This document shows, piece after piece, positions 18,965 to 30,019 of a stretch of 64,000 nt of DNA (positions are counted from its first letter, which is position 1; every line of letters begins with the position of its first letter). The DNA comes from an uncultured Tateyamaria sp. GTDB lineage: Bacteria; Pseudomonadota; Alphaproteobacteria; Rhodobacterales; Rhodobacteraceae. The notes beneath the pieces are model-generated. The model was not told the DNA's origin. It saw nothing but the letters and a program-made list of their open reading frames with translations, and searched no databases. The position numbers and the translations under genes were made by a program. The stretch spans positions 241,270-305,269 of the forward strand of contig NZ_CANNES010000005.1 of the NCBI RefSeq assembly GCF_947503705.1. Direction: 5' to 3'.

Positions 18965-19768
18965 ATGGCTGACGACACTTTTGAGGAAGACAAGATTTCT
19001 GTCGCCGAACGCCTCGCTGCCGAGGCGCTCATCATTGATGTTGATGGGTATGAAGGACCATTGGACCTGCTGTTGACGCTCAGTCGCACACAAAAGGTGG
19101 ACTTGCGCAAGATCTCGGTCCTGCAGCTTGCGCGGCAATATCTGGCCTTTGTGGAAAAAGCCAAGGCGCTGCGGCTGGAATTGGCTGCCGATTATCTGGT
19201 GATGGCGGCCTGGCTCGCCTTTCTGAAATCTCGCTTGCTGTTGCCCCCTGACCCCACAGAAGAAGGGCCATCTGGCGAAGAATTGGCGGCGCATCTGGCG
19301 TTTCAACTCGAACGTCTGCAAGGGATGCGCGATGCCGCCGCCCGTCTCATGGCCCGCGACCAGTTGGGGCGCGATTTCTTTGCGCGCGGCCAGTCCGAAA
19401 TGGTCACCCGCGTGCGCAAGGTGACTTACACTGCTACGCTTTTGGACCTGATGCAGGGCTATGCCCGCATCCGGACCCGCGACGAATTTCGCCCCTTTGT
19501 CATGGACCGTGACGCGGTGTTCACGATGGAACAGGCGCTGGACCGTATGCGTGGGCTGATCGGCTATGCAGGCGAGTGGACCGACATCCTGAGCTATCTG
19601 CCCGAAGGGTGGGAGGTGGACCCCGTGCGCCGCCGGTCCGCAACCGCCGCGACCTTTGCCGCCTCGCTTGAGCTGGTCAAGGAAGGGCATCTGGAAATTC
19701 GTCAAAACGACGCCTTCGCGCCGATCCATTTGCGCAAACGAGATGAAGACCGTGACAGAAGCACCTGA
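18965..19768 (+). CDS. scpA: Segregation and condensation protein A
   Basis: Kleisin subunit of the bacterial SMC complex that compacts and segregates the chromosome. 267 residues. The N-terminal SMC-neck-binding region DGYEGPLDLLLTLSRTQKVDLRKISV and LAADYLVMAAWLAFLKSRLLLPP are diagnostic; the C-terminal winged helix should bind the SMC head. It overlaps scpB by 26 bp in another frame and follows nagZ after 23 bp. Confidence 0.96.
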   Translation: MADDTFEEDKISVAERLAAEALIIDVDGYEGPLDLLLTLSRTQKVDLRKISVLQLARQYLAFVEKAKALRLELAADYLVMAAWLAFLKSRLLLPPDPTEEGPSGEELAAHLAFQLERLQGMRDAAARLMARDQLGRDFFARGQSEMVTRVRKVTYTATLLDLMQGYARIRTRDEFRPFVMDRDAVFTMEQALDRMRGLIGYAGEWTDILSYLPEGWEVDPVRRRSATAATFAASLELVKEGHLEIRQNDAFAPIHLRKRDEDRDRST

Positions 19769-20405
19769 AGAAAAAGAAGAAAGCCTGTTCGAAGCGCCCC
19801 CGATGGCTGAACAAGAGCGCATGATCGAGGCGATCCTCTTTGCCACCGCAGAGCCGATCACCCTGCGCGAACTGGAAGCGCGCATGCCTCATGGTTGCGA
19901 CCCTGCCGAGGCGATGGTGCACCTGCGCAAACGCTATGAAGGACGCGGCGTGCATGTGACCAAGATCGGGGACGCCTGGGCTATCAGAACTGCCGCCGAC
20001 TTGGGCTTTCTCATGCAAAAGGAAACCGTCGAGACCCGCAAACTGAGCCGTGCGGCGATCGAGACGCTGGCCATCATCGCCTATCACCAACCCGTCACCC
20101 GGGCCGAAATCGAGGAAATCCGGGGCGTCAGCGTGAGTCGGGGCACGGTTGACCAGTTGCTGGAGTTGGAATGGATCCGCTTTGGCCGCCGCAAAATGAC
20201 CCCTGGCCGCCCGGTGACCTTTGTGGTCACCCAATCTTTCCTTGACCACTTTGGGCTGGAAAATGCACGTGATCTACCGGGCCTCAAGGAATTGCGGGCA
20301 GCCGGCTTGTTGGAAAACCGGCCACCTCCCGGCACCTTGCCCGGGCCAGAAAGCGACGAAGACGAGGAAAGCAGCGAAGGGCAGTCCGAACTTTTCGAGG
20401 ATTGA
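19743..20405 (+). CDS. scpB: Segregation and condensation protein B
   Basis: The partner of ScpA in the SMC-ScpAB complex. The 220 residues start MKTVTEAPEEKEESLFEAPP inside the scpA end. Paired winged helices are seen: MIEAILFATAEPITLRELEARM and ETLAIIAYHQPVTRAEIEEI, with IRGVSVSRGTVDQLLE after them. The C-terminus is acidic (ESDEDEESSEGQSELFED). A start further 5' would duplicate scpA sequence in another frame and is rejected. Confidence 0.95.
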   Translation: MKTVTEAPEEKEESLFEAPPMAEQERMIEAILFATAEPITLRELEARMPHGCDPAEAMVHLRKRYEGRGVHVTKIGDAWAIRTAADLGFLMQKETVETRKLSRAAIETLAIIAYHQPVTRAEIEEIRGVSVSRGTVDQLLELEWIRFGRRKMTPGRPVTFVVTQSFLDHFGLENARDLPGLKELRAAGLLENRPPPGTLPGPESDEDEESSEGQSELFED

Positions 20406-20475
20406 GGTGCCAAGGGGCCTGAAAATGGCCGCATTCTCTGTTATATGTTGCCCGAGGCAAAAAAGGGGCAGACCC

Positions 20476-20712
20476 ATGAACGTCAACCAGATCATCAACA
20501 TGATCATGAAGATCGTGATGCGCAAAGCGATCAGCAAGGGCATCGACGCAGGCGTGAACCGCGCGACCCGGGGCCGCAAGCAAGCGCCCCCAATGGACAT
20601 GGATGAAATGGACGGCACTGGCCCCACACAGGCCGAAATTCGCCAGCAACGCCAGGCCAAACGGGCCGCCCGTCAGGCGCGCCAGGCGGCGAACCAGTCG
20701 CGTGACAGCTGA
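20476..20712 (+). CDS. Small basic protein of unknown function
   Basis: A 78-residue protein: a Met/Ile-rich N-terminal helix (MNVNQIINMIMKIVMRKAIS) followed by a Lys/Arg/Gln-rich tail (QRQAKRAARQARQAANQ). AAAAGGGG lies at a good distance from this ATG. It follows scpB by 70 bp and may be the last gene of that unit. The composition suggests an amphipathic membrane- or nucleic-acid-associated peptide, but I do not recognise a function. Confidence 0.7.
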   Translation: MNVNQIINMIMKIVMRKAISKGIDAGVNRATRGRKQAPPMDMDEMDGTGPTQAEIRQQRQAKRAARQARQAANQSRDS

Positions 20713-20763
20713 ACCGGCTAACGCTCTGTCGAAAGTTTAATGATGTAGCGGACGCGCCAGTCA

Positions 20764-21840
20764 TTAACCGGTGCGAAAGTGCTTCGACAGTTTCAGGCCT
20801 TGGCCCTGATAGTTCGACGCAATCCCCGACCCGTAAAGCTGCGCGGGCCGCTCTGCCATCCGCTCATAGATCAACCGACCGACGATCTGGCCATGTTCCA
20901 GCACAAATGGGGCCTCGTGGCAGCGGACTTCGAGCACACCGCGTGATCCCGCGCCGCCAGCGGCATTGTGACCAAAACCTGGATCGAAAAAGCCCGCATA
21001 ATGAACCCGAAATTCACCAACCATCGCGAGATAGGGGGCCATTTCGGCGGCATAGTCGGGCGGGATATGCACCGCCTCGCGGCTCACCAGAATGTAAAAC
21101 GCGCCCGGGTCCAGGATGATGTGACCTTGGGTGCTGTGAACCTCTTCCCAAAACTCGGCGGGTTCGTAGTGGTCCAGATTGTCCAGATCAATCACGCCCG
21201 TATGCGGTTTGGCCCGGTAGCCCACAAGCGTCGAGCCGGGTAGGCGCAGATCGACGGAAAAGCCCAGGCCGTCATCAATCACCGCTTCACCATCCACCAG
21301 CGGCGCATCGGCATGCAGTGCGGTAAGGTCGGCGTCGCTCAACATCGCGTGGCCTGATCGGAACCTGATCTGGTTCAGGCGCATACCGGGTCGAACCAGG
21401 ACAGAGAAAGAGCGCGGGCAAATCTCGGCGTAAAGTGGGCCGTGATAGCCAGGCGGGATACGATCAAATTCGGTGCCACCATCGGAGATTGTGCGGGTCA
21501 GGAGGTCAAGCCGCCCCGTCGAGCTTTTGGCGTTGGCCACCGCCTGCACGTCGTTGGGCAAGGCCAGACCTTCCATCAACGGCACGACATAAACGCAGCC
21601 TTTTTCAAGCACGGCCCCCTCTGAAAGGTCCACGCGGTGCATTTCAAACTCAAGCAGACGTTCGGCGACGGTCCGCCCGTGGCCCGCCAAGAACGAGGCA
21701 CGCACCCGGTAAGCGACCTGCCCAAGGCGTAGATCAAGGCTGGCGGGCTGGATCTGAGCGGGGATGATCGCCGGGTCGGCGGCAATCTCGGCGCGCGCGA
21801 TCATCTGAGTCAGTTGGGTGTCGGCAAGCACACCAGTCAT
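20764..21840 (-). CDS. dcd: 2'-deoxycytidine 5'-triphosphate deaminase, long form
   Basis: Deaminates dCTP to dUTP for thymidylate supply. 358 residues, about twice the E. coli Dcd, which is the long alphaproteobacterial type made of two dUTPase-like halves. The N-terminal half has IQPASLDLRLGQVAYRVRAS and ANAKSSTGRLDLLTRTISDG; the C-terminal half has AGFFDPGFGHNAAGGAGSRG and LEVRCHEAPFVLEHGQIVGR. The last 20 residues (SNYQGQGLKLSKHFR) match the Dcd family end. Single gene, upstream of the tRNA-Pro. Confidence 0.94.
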   Translation of the reverse strand: MTGVLADTQLTQMIARAEIAADPAIIPAQIQPASLDLRLGQVAYRVRASFLAGHGRTVAERLLEFEMHRVDLSEGAVLEKGCVYVVPLMEGLALPNDVQAVANAKSSTGRLDLLTRTISDGGTEFDRIPPGYHGPLYAEICPRSFSVLVRPGMRLNQIRFRSGHAMLSDADLTALHADAPLVDGEAVIDDGLGFSVDLRLPGSTLVGYRAKPHTGVIDLDNLDHYEPAEFWEEVHSTQGHIILDPGAFYILVSREAVHIPPDYAAEMAPYLAMVGEFRVHYAGFFDPGFGHNAAGGAGSRGVLEVRCHEAPFVLEHGQIVGRLIYERMAERPAQLYGSGIASNYQGQGLKLSKHFRTG

Positions 21841-21937
21841 CGCATTCCCTCGCAGGTCGTCTCAGGTTGACTGGCTGTGGCTGATAGCCGCAAAGGGGCG
21901 ACCCTGCAAAACCCCGTAGCGCTGGGGCGGGTTGAAT

Positions 21938-22014
21938 TGGTCGGGCTAGCAGGACTCGAACCTGCGACCTTCCGTCCCCCAGACGGACGCGCTACCAGGC
22001 TGCGCCATAGCCCG
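21938..22014 (-). tRNA. tRNA-Pro (anticodon GGG)
   Basis: A full cloverleaf can be drawn on the minus strand: acceptor CGGGCTA/TAGCCCG, D stem GCGC/GCGC, anticodon stem TCCGT/ACGGA with loop CTGGGGG (anticodon GGG), T stem GCAGG/CCTGC with loop TTCGAAT, discriminator A and an encoded CCA. It lies between the dCTP deaminase and merR genes. Confidence 0.95.
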
Positions 22015-22084
22015 ACTTGGCGCTTCTCATACCCGAATTCTGGCCGGGGGCAAGGGGGAACTGTCACGGAGTTGGAACTCTTTG

Positions 22085-23236
22085 TCAGGGATCGCGGCGG
22101 GCACTGGCCATCTGATCACGCAGGGCAGTTAGCTGTGCCAGAAGGGGCCGCAGAGCGCTGCGCTGCGACGATGTCAGCCGTGTGACGCGTGATACGCGGC
22201 TGAGTGGTGAGGGCGCAGCCTCAAGCGTGCTGTGATCGGGATCGGCAGGCACATCGACGATACGCGCGCGCGGTGCGGCGGGTGGTGCGGGCGCGGGCTC
22301 TGGGGCGGTGTCCTGGGCGGCTGGCGCAGGATCATGGGCCGGGGCATCGGGCACCGGAAACTCGCGGGATAGAAAGGACGGCAGCGGTGTTGAGGCAGCG
22401 GCAGGCTCTTCGACATCTGGCGTGGCGGACACGTCAATTGCAGGGGGTTGTCCTTCGGGCGAGTGGGCAAAAATCGGGGAAGCGTCTTCTGGCTCGGGCT
22501 CCGACGCCGCATCTGAAATCGCAAGCGGTTCTTCTGCGAATGGTGGGGCGGCTGCTTCAGGTTCTGGGTTAACAGCAGGCTCCGGCTCGGCGACCAACGA
22601 CGGTTCTGGGTCGGCGGCCTGGGCAACCTGTGCCGGCGTTTCGACCTCCATTTGAACCTCGGCGGGTTCGTCCGGGGCAGGGGTCAGTTCTGGCTCCGGC
22701 TCTGAAAAGAGCGAGGGCGCCAGGTCAGGTTCTGCGGTCACATGCTCTTGCGAAGGCGTCAGCGGCGCCTCGGCCGTCATTGGGGGCTGTTCCTCCGGCT
22801 CAGGTTCCGGGTCGGGCAAGTTATAAGTCAGCGGCGCAGGGGCCGTGACGGGCGGGAAGGGCGTCACCGTATCTTCGGCGGCACTTGCCGGTGCCAACTC
22901 CGCCTCGACGAAATCGCTTTCGGCCACCAGATCGCCGTCAATCTGCGCAGCGGTTTCGTCATCCAGCGGGCCGGACATGTCGGCCACATGGGCCATGCCT
23001 TCCTCGCGCAGAATCTTTTGCACGCCTTTGATGGTCAGGCCATCGTCATGCAACAACTTGCGAATCCCACCCAGCAAAAGCATGTCTGCCGGCCGGTAAT
23101 AGCGACGCCCGCCCGCCCGTTTGACGGGCTTGATCTGGGTAAATTTACTTTCCCAAAACCGCAGCACATGGGTTTGCACACCCAGCCAGTCAGCCACTTC
23201 AGAGATGGTGCGAAAGGCGTCTGCGGATTTGGACAT
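22085..23236 (-). CDS. MerR family transcriptional regulator with long acidic tail
   Basis: A 383-residue protein whose first ~75 residues are a MerR winged helix: [40 protein letters not shown] and [20 protein letters not shown]. The remaining ~300 residues are mostly Pro/Glu/Ala-rich and probably disordered, closing with a basic-hydrophobic end [20 protein letters not shown]. No metal-binding Cys is visible. It sits 4 bp after ihfA, the common alphaproteobacterial fabH-ihfA-merR order. The target is unknown. Confidence 0.9.
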   Translation of the reverse strand: MSKSADAFRTISEVADWLGVQTHVLRFWESKFTQIKPVKRAGGRRYYRPADMLLLGGIRKLLHDDGLTIKGVQKILREEGMAHVADMSGPLDDETAAQIDGDLVAESDFVEAELAPASAAEDTVTPFPPVTAPAPLTYNLPDPEPEPEEQPPMTAEAPLTPSQEHVTAEPDLAPSLFSEPEPELTPAPDEPAEVQMEVETPAQVAQAADPEPSLVAEPEPAVNPEPEAAAPPFAEEPLAISDAASEPEPEDASPIFAHSPEGQPPAIDVSATPDVEEPAAASTPLPSFLSREFPVPDAPAHDPAPAAQDTAPEPAPAPPAAPRARIVDVPADPDHSTLEAAPSPLSRVSRVTRLTSSQRSALRPLLAQLTALRDQMASARRDP

Positions 23237-23240
23237 CAGA

Positions 23241-23543
23241 TCAGGATTTGTTACCTGATGCGACCCGCTCTTTCATCAGATGTGATGGGCGAAAGGTCAG
23301 CACGCGGCGCGGATTGATCGGTACTTCCTGACCGGTCTTTGGATTGCGGCCGACGCGAGCCGACTTGTCGCGGACCGAAAAGGTGCCAAAGGACGAGATT
23401 TTGACCTGCTCGCCTTTTACCAAAGCATCGGACATGTGGTCCAAAACGCTTTCCACCAATTGCGCGCTTTCATTGCGCGACAAACCCACCTCACGAAACA
23501 CCGCTTCGCTCAGGTCCATGCGGGTCAAAGTCTTGTCTGCCAT
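23241..23543 (-). CDS. ihfA: Integration host factor subunit alpha
   Basis: DNA-bending nucleoid protein that pairs with IhfB. About 100 residues from [20 protein letters not shown]; an adjacent upstream ATG would add one Met. [20 protein letters not shown] and [20 protein letters not shown] give the beta arm with its intercalating proline. AAAGGGGAAA precedes the ATG pair. It is cotranscribed with merR (4 bp gap) and follows fabH after a 127-bp gap that may hold its own promoter. Confidence 0.96.
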   Translation of the reverse strand: MADKTLTRMDLSEAVFREVGLSRNESAQLVESVLDHMSDALVKGEQVKISSFGTFSVRDKSARVGRNPKTGQEVPINPRRVLTFRPSHLMKERVASGNKS

Positions 23544-23670
23544 CATGTTTCCCCTTTGGCAAAGCATAGGGCCGTCACAAAATCCGAGTCAATATCAATG
23601 GCTTGGAAGGTTGGCAAAAGGCGGCTTTGCGGTGAATTTCCCGTGAAGCGGGTGTGAATTTCGTGGTTTT

Positions 23671-24642
23671 CTACCAGCGCAGGACCACTGCTCCCCAGGC
23701 CAGACCACCGCCAATGGCCTCGGTGACCAGCAAATCGCCCTCTTTGATCTGGCCGCGGTCGCGTCCAACCGACAGGGCCAGGGGAATCGATGCAGCCGAT
23801 GTGTTGCCGTGATCCTGGACAGTCACGACGACCCGGTCCATTGGCACGCCCATCTTTTTAGCGGTGCCCTGGATGATGCGGATGTTGGCCTGATGAGGTA
23901 CGATCCAATCGACATCATCGGCGGTTACACCTGCCCGGTCCATGGCGGTGTGCGCGGTCGAGGCCAGCTTTTCCACCGCGTGGCGAAAGACCTGATTGCC
24001 CTGCATCCGCAGATATCCGCTTGTGCCCGTGCTGACGCCGCCATCCACATAAAGCAGATCGCGGTGCCGTCCGTCCGAATTCAGGTCCGTGGCCAGAATA
24101 CCCCGATCCTGTGCCGTACCAGCGCCGTCTTGAGCCTCAAGCACGAGCGCACCGGCACCGTCGCCAAAGAGCACGCAAGTGCCCCGATCGGTCCAGTCCA
24201 TGATCTTGCTGAAGGTTTCGGCCCCAATGACGAGGACTCGGCGCGCCTGGCCCGAGGCAATCAGCGCATTGGCGTTGGACAGCGCATAGATGAAACCGGC
24301 ACAGACGGCCTGCACATCAAAGGCAAAGCCGCGGGTCATGCCCAATTGGGCCTGCACCATCGTCGCAGCAGAGGGAAAGGTCAGGTCTGCCGTAGAGGTG
24401 GCCAAAACAATCGCATCCACATCATCCGCTTCAAGGCCCGCATCGGTCAGCGCAGCCTTCGCCGCAGCGGTTGCCATGGTTGAGGTTGTGTCGTTATCGG
24501 TGGCGAAATGCCGTCGCTCAATCCCGGACCGTGAACGGATCCACTCATCCGTGGTGTCTAGCGTCGCCTCAAACTCGGCATTGTCCACGACGCGGGTCGG
24601 AAGGTAGTGCCCGACGCCCCGAACCACTGCGCGCAAAGTCAT
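23671..24642 (-). CDS. fabH: 3-oxoacyl-ACP synthase III
   Basis: Starts fatty-acid synthesis by condensing acetyl-CoA with malonyl-ACP. 323 residues; Cys114 in FDVQAVCAGFIYAL, His in VPHQANIRIIQGTA and Asn in VQDHGNTSAASIPLALS form the Cys-His-Asn triad. It starts MTLRAVVRGVGHYLPTRVVD, overlapping the plsX stop by 4 bp. With plsX upstream it is in the classic lipid-precursor operon. Confidence 0.97.
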   Translation of the reverse strand: MTLRAVVRGVGHYLPTRVVDNAEFEATLDTTDEWIRSRSGIERRHFATDNDTTSTMATAAAKAALTDAGLEADDVDAIVLATSTADLTFPSAATMVQAQLGMTRGFAFDVQAVCAGFIYALSNANALIASGQARRVLVIGAETFSKIMDWTDRGTCVLFGDGAGALVLEAQDGAGTAQDRGILATDLNSDGRHRDLLYVDGGVSTGTSGYLRMQGNQVFRHAVEKLASTAHTAMDRAGVTADDVDWIVPHQANIRIIQGTAKKMGVPMDRVVVTVQDHGNTSAASIPLALSVGRDRGQIKEGDLLVTEAIGGGLAWGAVVLRW

Positions 24643-25757
24643 GTGTTATTCTCCTTGGCGGGCGTGTCGTCTGGCGCGGCCTCGCTGCCCGGTGTGACAT
24701 GTGCGACCCGTGCGGCCAATTTGTCGTTAAAGCCCAGTTCCGCCAATTGAGCGGCCAGCTTGATCGCAGCAGATACACCCGTTGCATCCGCGCCGCCATG
24801 GGATTTCACCACCGTGCCGTTCAACCCGAGGAACACGCCGCCGTTGACGCGGCGGGGATCAATGCGGCGTTTCAAGCGCTGCAAAGAGGTAAAGGCCAGT
24901 AGCGAGGCCAGCCGTGAAAGGGGCGAATAGCGAAAGGCCTCGCGCAAGAGATCGCCGATCAACCCAGCCGTGCCTTCGCCGGTTTTGATGGCGACATTGC
25001 CGGTAAAGCCGTCTGTGACAATGACGTCGGCCACGTCACCCGGGATGTCGCCGCCTTCGACGAAACCGACAAAGTCGAATTCGGCGGCCTCTGCCTGGGC
25101 GCCGATCAACTCATAGGCTTCTTTCAACTCAGCGCGGCCCTTGTGCTCTTCGGTGCCGACATTCAGCAAGCCAATGCGCGGGCGGGGCAGATCCAGGCCG
25201 TTTCGGGCATATGAGGTGCCCATCAGGGCAAAACGCAGCAAGTCATCGGCATCGGCCCGTACATCAGCACCCACATCCAGCATCACATTGAAGCCTTGGG
25301 GGTTCCGGCTGGGCCACAAAACGGCGATGGCGGGTCGGTTCACGCCGGGCAGCTTGCGCAACCGGATCATCGACAGCGCCATCAGGGCACCGGTATTTCC
25401 GCAACTGACGGCCACGGTGGCCTCGCCTGAACGCACGGCCTCAACGGCCGACCACATGGATGTACCCTTGCCGTTGCGCACCACGTGGCTGGGTTTGTCC
25501 TGCATGGTGACGACATCGGCGGCGTCGCGAATCTCGACACGGTTGATCAGGTTCTTGCGGCGCGCGACAAGACGCTCTAGCTCGTCCTTGGGACCGTGGA
25601 GAATGAACCCCAATTTGGGGTTTTTCTTGGCGGAGATCGAACATCCAAACACAACAGAGGCGGGGCCACTGTCCCCGCCCATTGCGTCAACTGAAAGTAT
25701 GATGGGAAAGGCAAGTTGCCCGTGTTGATCGGCCGGATCGGTTTTTTGGGCCGTCAT
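24639..25757 (-). CDS. plsX: Phosphate acyltransferase
   Basis: Makes acyl-phosphate from acyl-ACP for glycerolipid synthesis. 372 residues, with LSVDAMGGDSGPASVVFGCS, the GNTGALMALSMIRLRKLPGV segment and VIVTDGFTGNVAIKTGEGTA. A ~15-residue N-terminal extension precedes the conserved core and a ~25-residue tail follows it. It lies between rpmF (35 bp upstream) and fabH (4-bp overlap). Confidence 0.96.
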   Translation of the reverse strand: MTAQKTDPADQHGQLAFPIILSVDAMGGDSGPASVVFGCSISAKKNPKLGFILHGPKDELERLVARRKNLINRVEIRDAADVVTMQDKPSHVVRNGKGTSMWSAVEAVRSGEATVAVSCGNTGALMALSMIRLRKLPGVNRPAIAVLWPSRNPQGFNVMLDVGADVRADADDLLRFALMGTSYARNGLDLPRPRIGLLNVGTEEHKGRAELKEAYELIGAQAEAAEFDFVGFVEGGDIPGDVADVIVTDGFTGNVAIKTGEGTAGLIGDLLREAFRYSPLSRLASLLAFTSLQRLKRRIDPRRVNGGVFLGLNGTVVKSHGGADATGVSAAIKLAAQLAELGFNDKLAARVAHVTPGSEAAPDDTPAKENNT

Positions 25758-25792
25758 CGGGGCTGTGCCTGCCTTTGCTTGCGTCGCGCCGT

Positions 25793-25999
25793 TCAGGCCG
25801 CGTCGTCTTCCAGATCAACCTCTTCAGTCATAGCGACAATTTCGTTGTCGTCATAGTGACCGCACGCCGCACAGATGTGGTGGGGGCGTTTCAACTCACC
25901 ACAGTTGGGGCATTCGTTGGGGTTGGCGGGGGTCAAGCTGTCATGGCCACGGCGGTTGTTGCGACGCGACTTGGACACTTTATTCTGTTGCACAGCCAT
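25793..25999 (-). CDS. rpmF: 50S ribosomal protein L32
   Basis: 68 residues starting [20 protein letters not shown], with the zinc-ribbon-like [20 protein letters not shown], so it is the Cys-containing (C+) L32. The acidic end [10 protein letters not shown] is usual for Rhodobacterales. It follows yceD, but with an unusually long 200-bp gap that contains no obvious gene. Confidence 0.97.
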   Translation of the reverse strand: MAVQQNKVSKSRRNNRRGHDSLTPANPNECPNCGELKRPHHICAACGHYDDNEIVAMTEEVDLEDDAA

Positions 26000-26200
26000 T
26001 GGAATGGGCCTTTGAATTTCGGGCAGCGCCGCAACGGGTGCGGATGCGTGTTTCGGGTTGCCCTGCAGCGGGCACGAATTGGATCGACCGGATGTGGGCG
26101 TGACGTGCGTTTAGGCAAAGGCCCCGGGCATGTCCAACCCAAAATGTCGTGAAAGCGCGAAAATACGCATCTTTGTCTTCGGTGCAAGCGGTTTTCTGGC

Positions 26201-26758
26201 TTAGCTGTCGTCGTCACCTTCCAACTTGTCCTTGAGGGCGGCCAGACCGGCAAATGGTTTCATGGCTTGCGCTGTCAAAGGGGCAGCGCCGGGTTCGGTC
26301 AACACGGTCTCTGGCAGCGGTTCGGCGTGATCGGCACGCGGATAAAGGGGCAGCGACAGGCTGAGGGCTTCGATCATGACGACTTCGGGGTCGATCCACT
26401 GCGTCAAGGGTTCCACTTCGTCGTCTTCGGGCATCTCGACCTCGGGGGCATCCACCTCCTGAAGGTCGCGCACGTAAAGGCGGCGCACAGGTACGTCGAT
26501 GCGGGTTGTCACAGGCTTCAGGGTTACACCGCATGGCTGGGTTACTGTCGCGCCCAAAGTGCCGGACAATAACCAATCGGTCGCGCCATGCCCACGCACC
26601 TCGCCGCCAAAGCGCAATTTGCGCAACCCTGACAGCGCCAACTCCTCGGCGATGACAACCATGGCGGCCGCGTCCGGCTGCACCAAAAAAGGGGTCGCGG
26701 CGTTTTGTGCCAAGGCGGAAACCCGAAGTGCGGCACCCGAGGGAGGAGACTTGGACAT
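26201..26758 (-). CDS. yceD: YceD/DUF177 family protein
   Basis: 185 residues from MSKSPPSGAALRVSALAQNA. YceD proteins sit next to rpmF in most bacteria and are linked to 23S rRNA accumulation in E. coli and plants. The family region is GTLGATVTQPCGVTLKPVTT (with the conserved Cys) followed by acidic stretches and KPFAGLAALKDKLEGDDDS at the end. In-frame codons further upstream would overlap the divergent bamE leader and look unlike the family. Confidence 0.88.
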   Translation of the reverse strand: MSKSPPSGAALRVSALAQNAATPFLVQPDAAAMVVIAEELALSGLRKLRFGGEVRGHGATDWLLSGTLGATVTQPCGVTLKPVTTRIDVPVRRLYVRDLQEVDAPEVEMPEDDEVEPLTQWIDPEVVMIEALSLSLPLYPRADHAEPLPETVLTEPGAAPLTAQAMKPFAGLAALKDKLEGDDDS

Positions 26759-26864
26759 GAGGCTGATACTTTCGTTTCTTGAACCGGAGGCCATCCTTGA
26801 GTAAGTCGAGATAAAAGCCCCGTGCCACATGAGCAAGGGGCAAGACATACCAAGGGGGGCCGGC

Positions 26865-27311
26865 ATGCGGACCTTAGCACCGTTGATCGCACTGATGACC
26901 GCCGTGGTTCTGGCGGGGTGCTCGGCCACCTATCGCAACCACGGCTATATCCCGCCCGAGGAAGAATTGCAGGAACTTGTCGTCGGCATCGATACCCGCG
27001 CCACGATTGAGGACCTTGTTGGCCCGCCCTCGTCCGGCGGAGTACTTGAGAACGGAAATTACTTCTATGTGCGCAGCCGGACCAAGACATTGGGGCTGCG
27101 CGCACCGCAAGAGATCGAGCGTCAAGTGCTTGCCATGAGCTTTGACGGTGAAGGGGTACTGGCCAATATCGAACGCTTTGGTCTTGAGGACGGTCGCGTC
27201 GTCAGCCTGTCGCGCCGTGTCACCTCAAGCAGCGTGAACGACGTGTCCTTTATCCGACAGCTGCTGGGCAATATTGGCCAGATCGGGCCCGAGGGCGCGT
27301 TTGGCGGTTGA
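26865..27311 (+). CDS. bamE: Outer membrane assembly lipoprotein BamE
   Basis: SmpA/OmlA-family lipoprotein of the BAM complex that inserts beta-barrels into the outer membrane. 148 residues starting MRTLAPLIALMTAVVLAGC; Cys19 is the lipidated residue. The BamE core begins YRNHGYIPPEEELQELVVGI and continues RATIEDLVGPPSSGGVLENG and YFYVRS. AAGGGGGG is upstream of the chosen ATG. It diverges from yceD. Confidence 0.93.
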   Translation: MRTLAPLIALMTAVVLAGCSATYRNHGYIPPEEELQELVVGIDTRATIEDLVGPPSSGGVLENGNYFYVRSRTKTLGLRAPQEIERQVLAMSFDGEGVLANIERFGLEDGRVVSLSRRVTSSSVNDVSFIRQLLGNIGQIGPEGAFGG

Positions 27312-27380
27312 TCACCGTCACGCTTCTGACACATCCTGTGTGCTAAGCGGCGGCCAAGCAGGGCGCCGAAAGGGCATGGC

Positions 27381-28109
27381 ATGATCGCTTTGAAAAAGGG
27401 CCGTTACAGCACGCGCGAAGCCCAAGGGCCGGGCGACATCGCAGCGGCACAGGCGCTGCGGGCAAGGTGTTTCGAAGTGTCATCGCCGCGTGATTCAGAT
27501 CCTTATGATGCAAAATGTACTCATATACTGGTCCATTCCGAGGCCGACAGTCGGCTTGTCTGTTGTTTTCGGATGTTGCCCCTGACCGGAGCGGAGATCG
27601 CCCAAAGCTATTCCGCACAGTACTATGAGTTGGATCGGCTGGCCGCCTTTGATGGCAAGATGGTTGAAATGGGTCGCTTTTGCATCGACCCCAACCTAAG
27701 TGACCCGGACATCTTGCGCGTGGCTTGGGGGGCTATGACGGCCTACGTGGATGCCAACGGGGTCGAGCTGCTCTTTGGCTGTTCCTCTTTTGCGGGTACG
27801 GATACTGCCGATTACCTGGACGCTTTTGCCATGCTCAAAGCCCGGCACCTCGCCCCCAAGCGCTGGTTGCCTCGGGTCAAGGCCCCGCACGTCTTCAAAT
27901 ACGCCGCCCGCTTGCGCCGCAAACCGGATATGAAAAAGGCGATGTTGCGTATGCCGCCGTTGCTGCGGACCTATCTGTTGATGGGGGCGTGGGTGAGCGA
28001 TCATGTGGTGGTCGATGACCAGATGAACACGCTGCATGTCTTTACCGGGGTCGAGATCGGGGCGATTCCCCCCGCTCGCAAACGGCTGTTACGCGCCGTT
28101 GCCGGGTGA
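27381..28109 (+). CDS. olsB: L-ornithine N-alpha-acyltransferase (OlsB-like GNAT)
   Basis: 242 residues of the GNAT-type acyltransferase family that transfers a 3-hydroxyacyl chain from ACP to ornithine, the first step of ornithine-lipid synthesis. Visible family segments are RARCFEVSSPRDSDPYDAKC, EMGRFCIDPNLSDPDILRVA, LLFGCSSFAGTD and VKAPHVFKYAARLRRKPDMK. No olsA follows; the next gene is an ABC-F ATPase. A hemolysin-like or other amino-acid N-acyltransferase cannot be fully excluded. Confidence 0.82.
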   Translation: MIALKKGRYSTREAQGPGDIAAAQALRARCFEVSSPRDSDPYDAKCTHILVHSEADSRLVCCFRMLPLTGAEIAQSYSAQYYELDRLAAFDGKMVEMGRFCIDPNLSDPDILRVAWGAMTAYVDANGVELLFGCSSFAGTDTADYLDAFAMLKARHLAPKRWLPRVKAPHVFKYAARLRRKPDMKKAMLRMPPLLRTYLLMGAWVSDHVVVDDQMNTLHVFTGVEIGAIPPARKRLLRAVAG

Positions 28110-28210
28110 CTTGCGTATATCCAGAGCGCTGAATTTGCATATTTTTGGAACAATGAAAGCATTGGCCCGTTGCGGTTGACGGCCCTGACCGGACCCTCTA
28201 GCTGGCGCGC

Positions 28211-30015
<1,805 letters not shown>

Positions 30016-30019
<4 letters not shown>

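Noticed and set aside
21837..22067. 76-codon ORF through the tRNA-Pro gene
   Set aside because: Peptide arises from the tRNA sequence itself; a common false gene.
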